Source of the DNA: Macquaria australasica
Taxonomy: Eukaryota > Chordata > Actinopteri > Centrarchiformes > Percichthyidae
Assembly (NCBI GenBank): GCA_005408345.1
Contig: SEMN01001025.1
Span: forward strand, 60,069 to 124,068
Reading direction: 5' to 3'
Length of the DNA: 64,000 nucleotides
Within the stretch, counting starts at the first letter, position 1. Every line of letters begins with the position of its first letter. The translations under genes were made by a program, and so were the position numbers. This document shows, in pieces, positions 36,792 through 50,600 of this stretch. The notes beneath the pieces are model-generated. The model did no database searches. It was given only the letters and a program-made list of their open reading frames with translations, and was not told where the DNA came from.

Positions 36792-37288
36792 ATTAGCGGC
36801 AGCTCAGCGACAGCATGTGGCTTCTCTAGCTCTCTCTCTCTCTCTCTAAAACACACAGAGAGGCTCGCTCGCCCTCAGTCGGCAGGCTGGGTGTGTGTTG
36901 GACAGAGCTCTGAGACGATCAGGGGGAGCTGAGAGAGCAGCGATGATGAGGATGAAGAGGAGGAGGGCGACGAGCGGCGTTTGATCTGGAATAAAACTCC
37001 AGTCCAGCTTCTGGTTTCTGGTTTGAAGATTCTGGTTTTAACGAGGAATCGAGCTTCTGGGGTTTTAAGGCAGAGACCAGTTTCTGTCCTTGGAAGACAA
37101 GTCTGGTTTCTGGGCTCAGATCTGAAAGACAAATCCAGGTTTTTGGTTTTAAGACAGAAGAGCTTCAGTCCATTTTCAGTTCATATTTTTTGGGCTTCTT
37201 TTCTGAACGCTGCAGATGAAGGAGAAGAAGAACAGTTTCTGTCTTCTTTCTCTGTTTGGAGGCTGAAGCAGCGGAGCAGATGGTGAGC

Positions 37289-37323
<35 letters not shown>

Positions 37324-38637
37324 CTGTACAATAACACATGCATGTGCCTTTGAAAGTGAGAAAGTGTGTTTTTGTCAGTGCACCTTTATGAGTGTGCATG
37401 GAAACTATATGGCCAGAAGCAAGTGGACACTAGTTTAAATGAAGGGAAATCTGAATGCTGCAGCATACTGGACCTGCAACTAATGATTATGTTTATTGTC
37501 AATCGATTTGGATTATTTTCATGATTAATCGAGTAATGGTTTTGTCTACAAAATGTCAGAAAATATTGAAAAATCCTTGTATCCCAGAGGCCATGGGGAA
37601 GTCTTCAAATGTCTTGTTTTGTCCAACCAACAGTTTAAAAGTTGCTTAAAAAGTGACTTTACTGATGAACCGATAATAGTTGCCCATTAGTTTCAATCGA
37701 CTAATTGTTGCAGCTAGTTGTTGTCCATCCATCCATTTTCTTCCCGGGCCGAGTCGCGGTGGCAGCAGGCTATACAGGGTTGTCCAGACGTCCCTCTCAC
37801 CAGCAACGCTTTCCAGCTCCTCCTGGGGGATCCTGAGGCCTTCCCAGTCCAGATCAGATAATCCCTCCAGCGTGTTCTGGGTCTACCCCGGGGTCTCCTA
37901 CCAGTTGGGACGTACCTGGAAAACCTCCACGGGGAGGCACCCAGGAGGATCCTGACCAGATGCACGAACCACCTCAACTGGCTCCTTTCGATGCGAAGGA
38001 GCAGCGCCTCTACTCCGAGCTCCCTCCGAATGTCTGAGCTCCTTACCCTCTCTCTAAGGCTGAGCCCAGACACCTTTCGGAGGAAACTCATTTCGGCCAC
38101 TTGTGTCCACAATCTCATTCTTTCGGTCATTCCCCAAAGCTTGTGACCACAGGTGAGGGCTGGAACGTAGATTGACTGGTAAATTGAAAGCTTTGCCTTC
38201 CTTCCTTCTAGCTCCCTCTGAACCACAACGGTCTGGTACAACTCCTTGTAACTGTTGTGCAGCACACAACAATATTTTAATAGTAAGTCAACAGTTTGTG
38301 TTTGTCCCTTTCCTGTTTCAACATGACAACATGTCCCAGTGCACAAAGCAGCTCCATACAGAAATGGTTTTCCCAGTTTGGTGACCTCAACACCTTTGGG
38401 ATGAACTGGAATGCCGACCTGTGAGTCAGGCTTGAGTGTGGGTCCTCACTGATGCTCTGGTGTCTGAATGGGAGCAATGTGGAGGCTGTTACAGCAGCAG
38501 ATCAGTGCCCATGGTTTTGGAACGACATGTTTATCACATCACCTTCTTCATCATCTTCAGCTACTTTTGGCCATGTTGAACACAAGTGCATATCTGTGCT
38601 TTTAACAGAGAGAGTCTAAAAGCATGTAGGAGTGAGC

Positions 38638-38677
<40 letters not shown>

Positions 38678-41600
38678 ATGCTCGTTGTTTACTTGCTCTC
38701 TGTTTCCTCGCTCGTCCCGCCTCAGTGTGGATGCTGCAGTGTGTTTGTGCTCTCGGCCTTTTGGACTGAACGCTCAGCTGCCTCGTTCTCAGGCTGTTTG
38801 GAGGAAAAGTGCAGCCACGGGGGGGGGGGGGGATGCCTGTCAGAGGCCATTAAGCAGCCAGTGGGACGCCACGTTAGAGCCCAGAATACCGGAGCGATGC
38901 ACTGCAGATGAAGCAGGGAACATCACATCGGCAGGACTTCAATGACAAAATCCACACAGCAGAGTTTAAATCGAGATAATAATCCACCACTTTTCCACAT
39001 GAAAAAAAAAAGCCTTTTTCAAACACAATGTCGACCCACAAACAGGAACCAACAGGCTGAAGTGAACTTGAGGCCAGAGGGGTGCTGGTTTGAATCCCTG
39101 GGCCGTACAGCTGTAGCATCAGTGACGTTTTCCAGAGTTTTTGAGGGGATGTTTCGAAGCCTCAAGGTTGGATTTACTGATCACTGCCATCCTTGTCAGT
39201 CAGCGGGGAATTTGATCAAAGAGGGTTCGGAGCTGAGGTGATGGGAGCAAACCATGGCTGAGTGTGATAGGCCGAGACAATCACACAAACATCCACCACC
39301 ACAAAGAGTCACACAAGTACAATTAGCCAAGCTTATTGAAGGACAAAATGTATAACGTGGCTTTGCATTCTCTGGGAAAATGTAGTGGGTTTCCCATTCA
39401 CTTCAATCTGGCCACAGATTTCTGGAGCAGCCTCTTGTGGCCATTAGAGGAACTGCAGCTTAAAGCACCTCAGCACTGATATTTATCCGTGTTGTAAAAT
39501 GTGGTCGGGGAAAATCAGTAATTATTGCTGAGTCAGTTAACTGTAAACAAAAAGTGCTAGTTCACAAGAAGTGATGCAAGACGCTTGTAACAAATATTGG
39601 GTATTTGAATACTAGTCTCACATTTTATTTGGCTCTAGGTGAGAGATAAAAGCATCGACATGTGATGCAGCATAATATTTTTTAGTTTCATTCCCCTTCA
39701 AAGTTTGCTTGATCTGTGACATCCAGAGTCGTCTGAGAAGTTTTTACAGACACACTGATGCTTAGCCTGATGATCAGACTAAATTGCCATTCATGTTCAC
39801 TTCATTATTCAGTCTGACATCGTGTTCATGCCCTAACCAATCATCAGAGACTGACGCATCCGTCCAATCAATGTCACTTTCAGTTGACACAGAAGCAGGA
39901 GCAGGTTTCTGCATCGGTCAGAGAAATGTCGATTCAAGAGTTGTTATTTCTGTAAGTCGAGCTGCGTCCATGTCTGTCGACAGTTTTGTGGCTGTTTTTC
40001 TGCCACAATATTTCTGGCTTTGGTACAAAAAGATGATGTCCCCTTTATTAGTCCTGTCTACTAAATTCTAATTGGCACAGTTGATTTCCCAACCGTGGAA
40101 ACAGCCGTCAATGAGCACACCAGACCTATTTAAACGGCTGAATCTGATATGTAAGCAGTGATTCACAGGTGTGGGACCGGACCATTTATGTATAAAGAGA
40201 GGTGGATATGGCGCCCCACTCAGCCTTGCTGCCAATGTTCCCCAGTGGCCAACTGTAGTACTACAGTGAAAGAAAATTCCCCTATGGCCCAAGCATTTCC
40301 CCATAGACCACTATTCTAAAAGAGATGTCTGTGAAACACCTGGACCCTGCCAACAAGGTCAATTATTACTTTTTGTATTATGATTTTTTAATTCATTATT
40401 TATATGCATCACAATGTAAAGTCTATGGGCAGAGCGGGACCTAGTGGCCAGGGGAAGAAACACTAATGAGCATGTGCAGCGGACCACACAACAAGGAAGC
40501 AAACCAGAAAGAGAACTTTATGTTGGCTAATGTGTGCAGCTTGCAATTTTATTCAGATGAACAGGCATCAAATTGAAGTCTGGTATCTAGTTCAGACTAC
40601 ATAACTCATTCGATTTGTATAAAGGCAACGTGAGCATGAGCACCAACATGGACAAACAAAAGAGAAACTCAAACTGCTTCAGCAGAAAAATCTGTGTTAA
40701 ATGCTACAGAGGCAGACAGAAACACCAACAGCTGTTCAGAGGACAGTTGGACCTCCAACATGGCCGCCAGAAAGTGCGTCATGCTATATCACCTGTGTCT
40801 CGTCCTGAGTAGCTCACTGGTTATGAGGTCATAACCAGCTAATCAGCTAACATACGGAGCATGCACTGTGTATTTACTACAGGTCTTGTGAAAGTGCTTT
40901 AAATGAAAGCCTCAACAAAACAACAGATGTGTGATGATGACACGACAGTAAAAACAGAAAACAGGGAGCGAGCACCTCTGAGGTGGGGGGGGGGCGGTTT
41001 CTACCAGACCAGTTGTTCCAACACCATCTGGACTCCCGAACAGGCGTCTGTCCCGCTCAGGGATTGAAACCACAGTTTTAATCTGTGATCCGCTGCTGCT
41101 GTGTGGGCGGCGTCTAATCTGGTTGATGGTGCTTTTCACAAGCTGTTTCAAAGGCTGTTTGCTCCCAAAAACTCCATAAAAATCAACGACTGAAGGACCT
41201 GAGGACATTTTTCTCTTCAGTTTCTGTAACAGTGGAAGCATTTTCTAAGCCGTCATCACAAGTGGATCCTTCCTGTTTGATGTAAAATGTTCAACTGCAG
41301 TACATGAGGCGACATATAATCCACAATCAAAACCACAGTAAAAACAAGCATGAAGCGATGAGCCCTAACCAAAGGAAAACAATGATTTTGAAGGTGCTGC
41401 TTTTATGAGGCATCATCAAAAACTGTCAACTTGGTACTGAATTTGTGGATGTACTACAAAAAAATAATAAAAATAAATAAATAAATCAACCATGCATCTC
41501 CAGACTGTACCTAAGCAAATGTGCACAGTGCACTCTTCCTTTTCAAACCCGCCTCCTACCAGGAAGTTGGATCAGCCAATCAGCATGGGTTATGCGTGGG

Positions 41601-44600
41601 GCATTTCAGAGATTTCGGAGGCGTCCACGTTGGCTCCTCTGCGACCTGCGGTTGCTCATAACACCTTCCTCTGCGCAGATCTGCAGAGACGTTTATGTAA
41701 ATCTTGGCAGAACTATAATTTCAGCCTCAGTCTTGATTAGACATATCCTGATTTAAACAATAATTTTGCACATTTTAGACTTATTTAGTCAGGATCTTGT
41801 ATGGCAGTTTTGTCTTAAGACAACATTTAAAGCATTTGATAAGTTTGGCTTATTTTGTCTACAGTCATGCTAGCAGCTCTGCGAGGCTCTACTTAAGCAC
41901 AGCGGTGCTTTGAGCTAAATGCTAACATCAGCGTGCTAACACGGTCACAATGACAATGCTAAAATGCTCATGTTTAATGGTATAATTTACCATGTTGACC
42001 ATATTAGTTTAGCATGTCAGCAGAGTAACATTTGTTAATTAGCACTAAACAAAAGTGCAGCTGAGGCTGATGGGAATGTCATAAGCTTTGCAGGTATTTG
42101 GTCATAAACCAAAGTGTTGGACACATTAACATGTTGACCTGATGGTGGCGCTAGAGGAAAAGTCAGAGGATCACCAAAGTTATTACAGTTCATCCTGAGG
42201 GGAACATGAATGATGAACCAACTTTGGTGCCGATCCATCTTGTAGATGTTGAGATAAGTGAAAGTGGAAAAAGTGAAAACTTTGACCTGCTGGTGGCAAT
42301 TTCAAGGTAATCCATCCAAATAGCTGTTTGAAGTTTCAGTCTAGACCAAAGTGGTGGATCAAATGACTGACTTGGCCAGCTCACGCACTCTATCTTCCCC
42401 AGTATTAAAAAGCTTTAAGGCAGACCTAGCTCTAGTGAAGTAGGCTGCTAATCCCCTGCCATCTTTAAAGTCACATTTTATAAGTAAATCTAGGTAAAAG
42501 CATCATCTACATCCTAAAATAAAGCAAATGCACAAAAAGACACCAGTCTATGATTATCCCTGGCCTAGAAAGGCCTAGAAAAAGACTTTGCATTTTAAAC
42601 CTGCTGACCAAAGTTTGAGTTTAGGTGAATCTGACGTCCTCGACCTACACCCAGCAGCCTCTGTGGTTTCCATAAAAGTCACGAGTCCAAAGAAAGAGAC
42701 GTCAAATGGTGCAGAGAGGAGGGCACGCTCAAAGAGACAAATGAATGAGAAGAGAGATGATGAACAGCAGAAAAGCAGCCAGGAGCAACTTCAGCTCCTG
42801 ATAAACAGAAGATGAGATACCAACCCCTAAGTTTGCTTTTGTTTTGATCTGCTTGCAGCTATATATGTGTTTGAATGTGTGTAAGCATGCAGCAGTGGGT
42901 GTGTGGAGTGTTTAGATGAGTACAATGTTGTACATTACACCCAAAGCACAAGTCTTTTGACGAAGACATCACAGTGGACTTTGTTTTTTTATTATTCAGC
43001 TCCGTCTGCAGGATTTACGTAAGGCAAGATCATGTTTTTCTGTAAATCCTTCCTCCTGTTTCCACAATGTGTAACATGATTCAACGTCCATCTGTTGTTA
43101 CAACCATCAGACCACAAGAGGGGTCAGAGGTCATCTTCTCCATAGGATACTCAAGGGTTTGATAAAGGTCCCGCTGATCCTCCTAATGTGACCAACAGCT
43201 GTCAGTTGACGAGTTACTCGGCCTGTAGAGTTTTTTAATCTTTATTTTCTTTCACAGCATGTTTGTATAATATATATGAGCACTTTCTGACCATCTTCTG
43301 AAGCACATTTTGCTAATTGTACACATATGCAGCTCAGGCTCTGATCTATAACCGAAAAGATGTCTATATTTAACGTAGACATCTAAAAAACCTTTCAGCC
43401 AAATTTAATTTAGACGTTTTGAGACCTGCAAATCAGTAAATCAATCAAGAAACACAAAGCAGAGAAGAGTGTTATGGGTAACTATTGTAGGTTGCAGATG
43501 CTTGAAGAGGAGCCTGACACATGGACCTACCAAGTCTCAACAACTGATTGGTTGATCCATCATCTCTGAGTGACACCTGCGCAGACTGAGAAGCATGTTC
43601 GAGCCTTTATTTGGCAATGATGACCGTTGGTAGGAGTCTGATATGAACCGCGTTTCCCATGCGTTGTACATCCAGCCACTTAACCAACCTCTTCCTTGAG
43701 AGGTTTTGCGGTAGAGTAACAATGTCTCGCTGTTTCCGTCTTGGTTGCTTCAAGAGGAGAGTCATAATTTATATGACTGCAAGAGGTCACGTCAGAAAAC
43801 GTTGGGTTGTTTTAATCTTTTAAACAAACCACTTACTGTACATTATCCTCTATACATATGTAGAGAATTTACTTGCGATTATCATCTGGGAACCAAGGCT
43901 CTGACTTTGCACTCTTGATGATGTAAAGAGACGTCAAATATTCTTTGGGAGTCACATTTGCCTCTCCACATGTCCTCCCATTATCTCCCTCAACCTGCAT
44001 TGTAATTTCTCCTGTTTTATAATGTCAGTTGTGGCCCGAAGGCATTTCCCTGCTCACGCAGTCCGCAGCAGAGTGACTGGCATCTTTGTGCGAAATTAAC
44101 AAAAGAAAGACCTGCAACAAAAGAAAGACCTTAAGGCAGCGTTTCTCTGGCTCTTTATAGCAGCTACAGACGAATGACGGAGTGACAGCACTTTTCTTTT
44201 CCTCTGCAGCTTTATCTCTCATGCACACTTCCCGTCGTGCATATCCGAGTGCCCCGAACTACCAGCGATATCAAGAGGAGGAAAATGAGTGAATTGAAAA
44301 AACGAACGAATCATCACAAAATACAAACATTTTTCTTGATTGTATGTGTGAAACAATGCTGACGCCGTACTGTATCTGAAGCATACAGGAACTACGAGTG
44401 GGTGTTAAGAAGACAGAAGTTGGCATTGACATTTCTCCGGTGTTGGTGTTGCTGGATGAAAACACAGAGGATTATTATTTTACTTCATCATGAAGCTTCT
44501 TGTGTGAGAAAAGCAAAGAATGAAAAGGATTGAGGACGAGCGAAATGCTGTGAATTATAGCACAACTCCGGCCTGTAATGCCAATATACTGTAGATTGGC

Positions 44601-47600
44601 TCTGCCAGAGACTAAGCTGTTGATGTTTTTTAAATCAGTACACACGAAATACTCTACATAATCTTGCATATCGAGTTGCACTCTTTATGGTGGCTGAGAG
44701 GTTTGAGAAACAGGCTCGTGAAAAGAAAATCATCAGCTTAAATCCCTGGATCAGATGGAAAGTGCAAAGCATGGAGCTGACTGTTAGTAAAGGCTTGTGG
44801 AGCTGAAAGAGAGCAAAGTAAATCTAAACAAAGCTCACAAAGGATTATCCTTTATAGTACAGTAGTGAAGTGGAGGGAGTCATTTCAGTCGTCCAGAGAC
44901 CCAGAATGAAAGTCCTGTTCATATAACTGATAACCAATGGCCTTAATATAAACCTATGGTATCATTCAATTATCCAGAAGACTCCGCTGTTTCTATGTTG
45001 AGGATCATTGAGGATAGCATTAAAAGAAAACTTTCAGATGTCAATTTACAGGTGGGAAAATACTCCAGATCTCCTGAAGTAACGTCTCTTCTGTTTTCCA
45101 GGACGTTCTCCCCAGCTGGACGTTGGTGTGAGCCGGCAGAGAGCGAGGACAGCCTGATGAGAGCCTAAAGCTGCAGTAGAGTCGAGGTGACAGACATGAA
45201 GAACCTGGACCAGCATGGACAAAGCCACCTGGACAGTCTGGGTGAGTCTGGATGAGGCTTCATCCTTCACACTGTAGACATTTAACTGATGCTTTTATCC
45301 ACGTTGAGAGCTGGAATATAGTAATCTGCTTCCATAAAGACTCCACAGGTGCTAATGAAGCAGATGGAGAACCATTTTTATGAAGGTTTAGCTTTGCTTT
45401 CTTTTATTTTCTTCTTAATTTCCTCAACTGTTGGTGTTGCAGCTCAATAAAATTTGTAGAAAAACAAGATTTCTTTGGAAATCTGAAGCAGAAATTTGAC
45501 TTTTCTGTTCTGTATCTTGCTGACTTTTGAGCACATTAAGGAAAACAGAAAAAAGCAGGCTTGAATTCACAGATGAGCTCAGCGAAAGAATATTAGGTTC
45601 ATAGACCAACAGCATTACAAACAAGGTCAATGGTCAGATGTCACCGCAATATTAAACATGTCTTTGGATAGTATTGAGTCTTGGCAGTTTAATGGATGCT
45701 GCTGTTCTGTTCGTTTCTCGTGTCTTCCAGTCTGCGCAGCCCTGTCCAGTCTGGTGTTGGTTCTACTGGGACTGCTGGGCTCGGTCCACGCCTGTCCTGG
45801 TGTCTGCGCCTGTTATGGTAACACCACTGACTGCTCCGCTGTCGGCCTTCTCTCTCTGACACCCATCCTAGCACTGCTAGACCAGGATTCTCTGATCCTC
45901 CGCCTACCCCAGAACAACCTCTCCTCCCTGGGCACGACTGACCTGTCCAACCTCAGCAGCCTGGAGCTCCTGGATCTTTCCCAGAACCACTTATCCACCC
46001 TGCAGCCTGGAGCTTTCTCGGGCCTGAGCAGCCTGCGCTGGCTCAATATCTCTGCCAACTACCTCGGGGTGCGCCTGGCGACCTCTGACTCCAACAACAG
46101 CACAGAGGTCCTGCAGGGCTTGAATGGAAGTCAAGGGAGCGTTGGCCTGAGCAAGGAGGTTTTCAAGGGGCTGTGGCGGCTGCGAGGGCTCGACCTGTCC
46201 TCCAATGGCCTCCAGTGGCTGCCCAAGGGCCTACTGGATGCGCTTCGGAGACTCGCTTGGCTGTCCTTGGCCAGCAACCGGCTGGTGGCCCTTGACAGAG
46301 TCACCTTCGAGCCCCTGGTGGCGCTACAGCAGCTCCAGCTGGCAGGAAATCCCTGGGAGTGCGACTGCAAGCTGAGGGACTTCAAGCACTGGATGGAGTG
46401 GCTGATTTACAGGGGTGAGCAGGGCTGTTAGCAGGCCTCTCCAAATCTCAAATACTCTGAAGTTGATAGTTTTGGCAGTCGGCTGACATAACTTTAAGAC
46501 CGTACCAGAGCAAATCACTTTGTATTTTGAGTCTGTACTTCAAAAGCTGTCTAATCGAAGCAATTAATCTCCGCTCTGCAGGATGGATGTATGCTGAGCA
46601 AAGACATCTAAGAATATAATGACCTCCATCTCTTTAAATCCTCCCCCGTCTCTCCCCGTTTCGTTCGTCCTCATCTTTTCCCACCCTGTCCTTCCCCTCT
46701 CTTTTTTTGTTTCCTCTCTCTGTCTGTTTTATAGATGGGCAGGTAGATGCGATGCAGTGCAGTCTCCCGGGGGATTTGAAGGGCAGGGACATCCGCAGCG
46801 TGCCAGCAGAGATGTTCAGCTACTGCCTGCAGAGTCAGACCAAGGAGGGGGCGTCAGGTTATGCCACCCGGCCTCCCTGCCCGCCCGGCCGGATCAGCAG
46901 CAACGACGAATGTATTCGCCAGCGGTACCGGCCCATCAGCGTCCGCCGAGCACACGGCACGCAAATAGTTGCAGGTGTGATTTGTGGTACAGTGTGCGTC
47001 ATGATGGTGGTCGCAGCAACTTACGGCTGCGTCTATGCCTCGCTGATGGCGCGGTACCAGAGGGAGCTGAAGAGCCGTGGCCAGCCTCTGATGGCCGAGT
47101 CCGGAGCCGAGACAGACCAGGAGGACGGGCAAATGTCATCTCCGAACTCGCCAGAGGAGACGCCGCCCAAAGACGCCTGCGGCATCGTGCACGGGTATCG
47201 AATCAGCAGCTTCTGACCCACTGCTTTTTACTGATTTCAGATCCCTCCAGGACGCTCTGGCTGCTTCTGCTCCTCAGCTCTCATCATTGATGACAACGTC
47301 TGGAGAGAGAAACCCTGCAGCTCTGTGATTGTGCTGAAAATCTCTGGGCGGGGACTGATTGTACAGCTAATGGACCGGACTAGATTCAGTGAAACTGGAA
47401 TGCTGCTGCACTTCTTTTAATGTATGGATGCTCTGTGAATTGTTATTCCCCGCGCTGCATCTCTCAGCCAGCTTTTAAACTCCTCTGAAGCTGCTGTTTG
47501 GCACTTCTGCACCTTGACTTCCCTTCATCTGTGTCTTTGTTTCTTCTTTAGAAATATCAAACTACCTTTTTGTTCAAACTGTCTTGTCTTTGTATCTGAG

Positions 47601-50600
47601 CCCAACAAGCACAAGCTCCAAAAGTACAAATGTCTGTGAATCTGTGAAATGTGACATTTCTCCTGTTGTTTGCTGCACAAATTCTTTTTTTTCTTGATCA
47701 GTTATGTGTATTTTATGTTCTCTTTAACATCCCAACTTTGAGAATTAATTCTTTGTACCTCTGTTAGGTGGATGCCCTGTTGAATTCCCTCCAAATAACA
47801 GACACTTAGAACCATGTTAGAGTCCTGCTGCTGTCAGGGAAGTGTTGCTTACAGCTTCATCACAGAGGTAAACTGCAAACTTCAATCTAAACTAGAGCTG
47901 TACTGCCACCTAGAGGGCAAGCTTTGAGCTACAACAGCTTTCAGTCCAGCACAAACAATTATTCCCAACATAGCAAAGTATGACATATTGAGTGAACAAG
48001 TGTGAGGGTATCAGCCCACATATACTGTAACTTCTATGTGTTTTAATTTATTTTGTCCATATTTTCTGTGATAAGCACATTAAACATCGTCTCAAATTCA
48101 ACTCAAGGACTGTTAATCATGCTGAAGATAATAAACTCTATATTTATCTAAACTGTATTTTTTTTCCTTCTTAAAAACACCACGTTCTACAAACCAGAAG
48201 ATCCAACCACAGCCAGGAAACCACATTCATCAAACCAGTAAAAAAGAGCCAGACTCAAAGTAAACCACACTCACAAGATGAAATGGAACAGAAAGTGAAC
48301 GGTTTAATATGTCAATATGTCTAATATGACAAATGTTACTTCCTTGTTTTAGTTCTCGTGTCATTTAAATCTGGTTGTTTCTTGATGCATGTTATCATGG
48401 TTCACCCCGTTCAATTTAAGACATTTTAAGACCTTTTTAGTCTCACACTGCAGTTGATTCACATTACCAGTTCACGGTCACACGAGCCATTATGTATGTA
48501 ACATTAAGTATGAAAGTTTGATGGAAAACCAGTAGGGACGATAGGGCCTGGAATTATTTATTATCACATCTTTTAAAGTACTTCCCAGCAGTATAAAACA
48601 ATACTTCCTGATGATATGATAATTCAATTAATGTGACCTGGACTCCTTTTCCTGCAGCAGAAAACGGACGGAGGGATTAACCAATTAAAAACTATTCATT
48701 TATGTAAATTCATTCAAGTCTTTGCTAAAATCTTCACTTGTCCATTCTGAGCTGATGAGCTTCCCAGCTGCTGTAGCTGCAGCAGTGACAGTGTTTGACT
48801 CAAACTCCACAAAAAAAGGAATGAACCGCCTCCTGCAGCAACAATCCCACTTTAAGTCTCCTGACAGCCTGAAACCACATCCAGAAACATTTTAGAACTA
48901 ACATTACTACCTACAGCGGGGAAGAGAAATCATTTAAGACTGTGGAAAATGAATTTCAAGACTTTTTAAAACCCAAGGGCTTTTTTGAGGAAACTTCTTT
49001 TCAAGACCTGTCAATACCCTGTGTAGTGTTTTCATTCAGGAAATTCAGGAAACAGTAAACCATAAATCAACAAGCAAAAATCGATGATGAACCAGCCACA
49101 ACATATCCAAGATGTCCCACAGATGATGGTGAATATCACAGCAGTTGCACAGTCACACAGCTTGAATGTCGAGTGTTTTGAATCAGAGCTGCAGCAGTGT
49201 GACTCACCTCCGGCCATGGCCGTCTTTCCTTCAGATGACACCGTCACTGCTGTCGTCGCTATGACGTATTTCACTCCTGTTGAGAGAAGATTTACGTCAG
49301 GATTAACTGATTAGGGACATATCGAATGATAATAATCTTTTTTGTTTTGTTGTAGATATAAATGTTGAGTGCCGAGGAGACGGACCTTTGTCGTTAACCG
49401 GGTAGTAGTAGAAGCTTCCAGGAGTGTTTTCCACAGCCAGGCGGTACCACAGGGGGAAGTGATCGATGGTGTACAGGTTGTCTTTATCAGCCGGAGTCAG
49501 AAACTTTCTGTCGAGTGGAAGTTCAACTTCAGACAACATTTGAAACCTTAAATTAACTGGAAAATTGTAGTATTTCATCCCTGGATTGTGGCATTATGAT
49601 CACTTTTTCGTGAAGGTGAACACACCAGCTGTTTGCATTGATCAGCTCCAAATGTGAGCTAGACTGAGTGAATGAGAGGCAGCAGAGACCGTCCCCACAT
49701 GAATAATTATGATAACTATGATGATAAGAATAAATCAAATGAAAGTTAGGCACGCTGGTTGGATTTGTCCAACAAAGTGCTTTTTGTTTCCTTGAGTTTC
49801 TTTTTGATGAGTCAGATGTTGATCAGATTTTCTCTAATCTCCTCAGAGACAAACTGAACAAAGTGAACTGGACACACAAACTGAATATCTGCCTGGTTTG
49901 AGTCGTACTTTGCCACTCTGGTCTCCACTCCTGCGTATCTCATGATCCTCATCAGGCCGGTACGAGTACCGAGGAAGGCCGTCTCAATCCCTGGCTCCAC
50001 CCTGCATACAGACACACACACACAGAATCACAAGAGGATGGACGTTAATTATCTGTATAAAAGCTTGTTTGGTCTCTCCTGCAGTCCTTCTGTTTGAAGG
50101 CAGTTTGTCAGTGAAATCAGCTGCGGTCAATAAAATCTGAAGAATGACGGCTCATAACTCCACAAACATGAAGAGGATTTTGTTTGCTGTGTTCACAGCA
50201 GAGAAAAATGACCCTTCAAAACTCAAAAAGTTGTGAAAGGTTTTACTATTCCTTTCATCTTTGATAGAAAACTATTTCCAGTTCCAACTGTTTGCAGCAA
50301 GATGTTTGTATTTATCTGTGTATTTTCAGGTGAACTGCCCCCTTTAATGCTTCACATGATCAGGTATAAAATGCTGAATATCCCGGCTCTCACCTGTCGT
50401 TGAGCATCAGGGCGTTCCAGTAGGCTTCTAGTGGAGCCGTTACCACGGCGTCGAACAGCGTCTGCTGCAGCAACAACTCGTCACCTAGGCAACGAAGAGG
50501 CCCGGTCAAAACACTTCAAGGTCAAATAAACACGCATCACTCTGAACAAGAACTCCTTAAATCTTGTGACGTCCAAGACAAGATTCTCATTTTGTCCATT

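Larger units (their letters stand above)
30532..45101 (-). other. large cacna2d4 intron, part between exon 30531 and lrtm2
   Basis: Repeats at 31192, 33109, 34640, 35501, 36757, 37474, 37722, 38639 and 41913 make up much of this stretch. The remaining parts are AT-rich with no recognised coding frame. lrtm2 regulatory sequence and 5' exons are expected here but cannot be identified. Confidence 0.6.

Noticed and set aside
37714..38346. 210-codon minus-strand frame as a host gene
   Set aside because: RGRPRTRWRDY and LRWFVHLVR identify the end of a fish LINE polyprotein; it lacks its 5' part.
45658..45730. In-frame ATG at 45658 as the lrtm2 start
   Set aside because: TCTTCCAG at 45723-45730 is a good acceptor, and the upstream exon with ATG at 45196 ends in the matching phase with a GTGAGT donor. 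The 45658 start would need intron retention.
46619..47290. 223-codon plus-strand frame overlapping the last lrtm2 exon
   Set aside because: It is an out-of-frame shadow of the exon at 46735-47216, which has the LRTM2 C-cap, transmembrane helix and tail.
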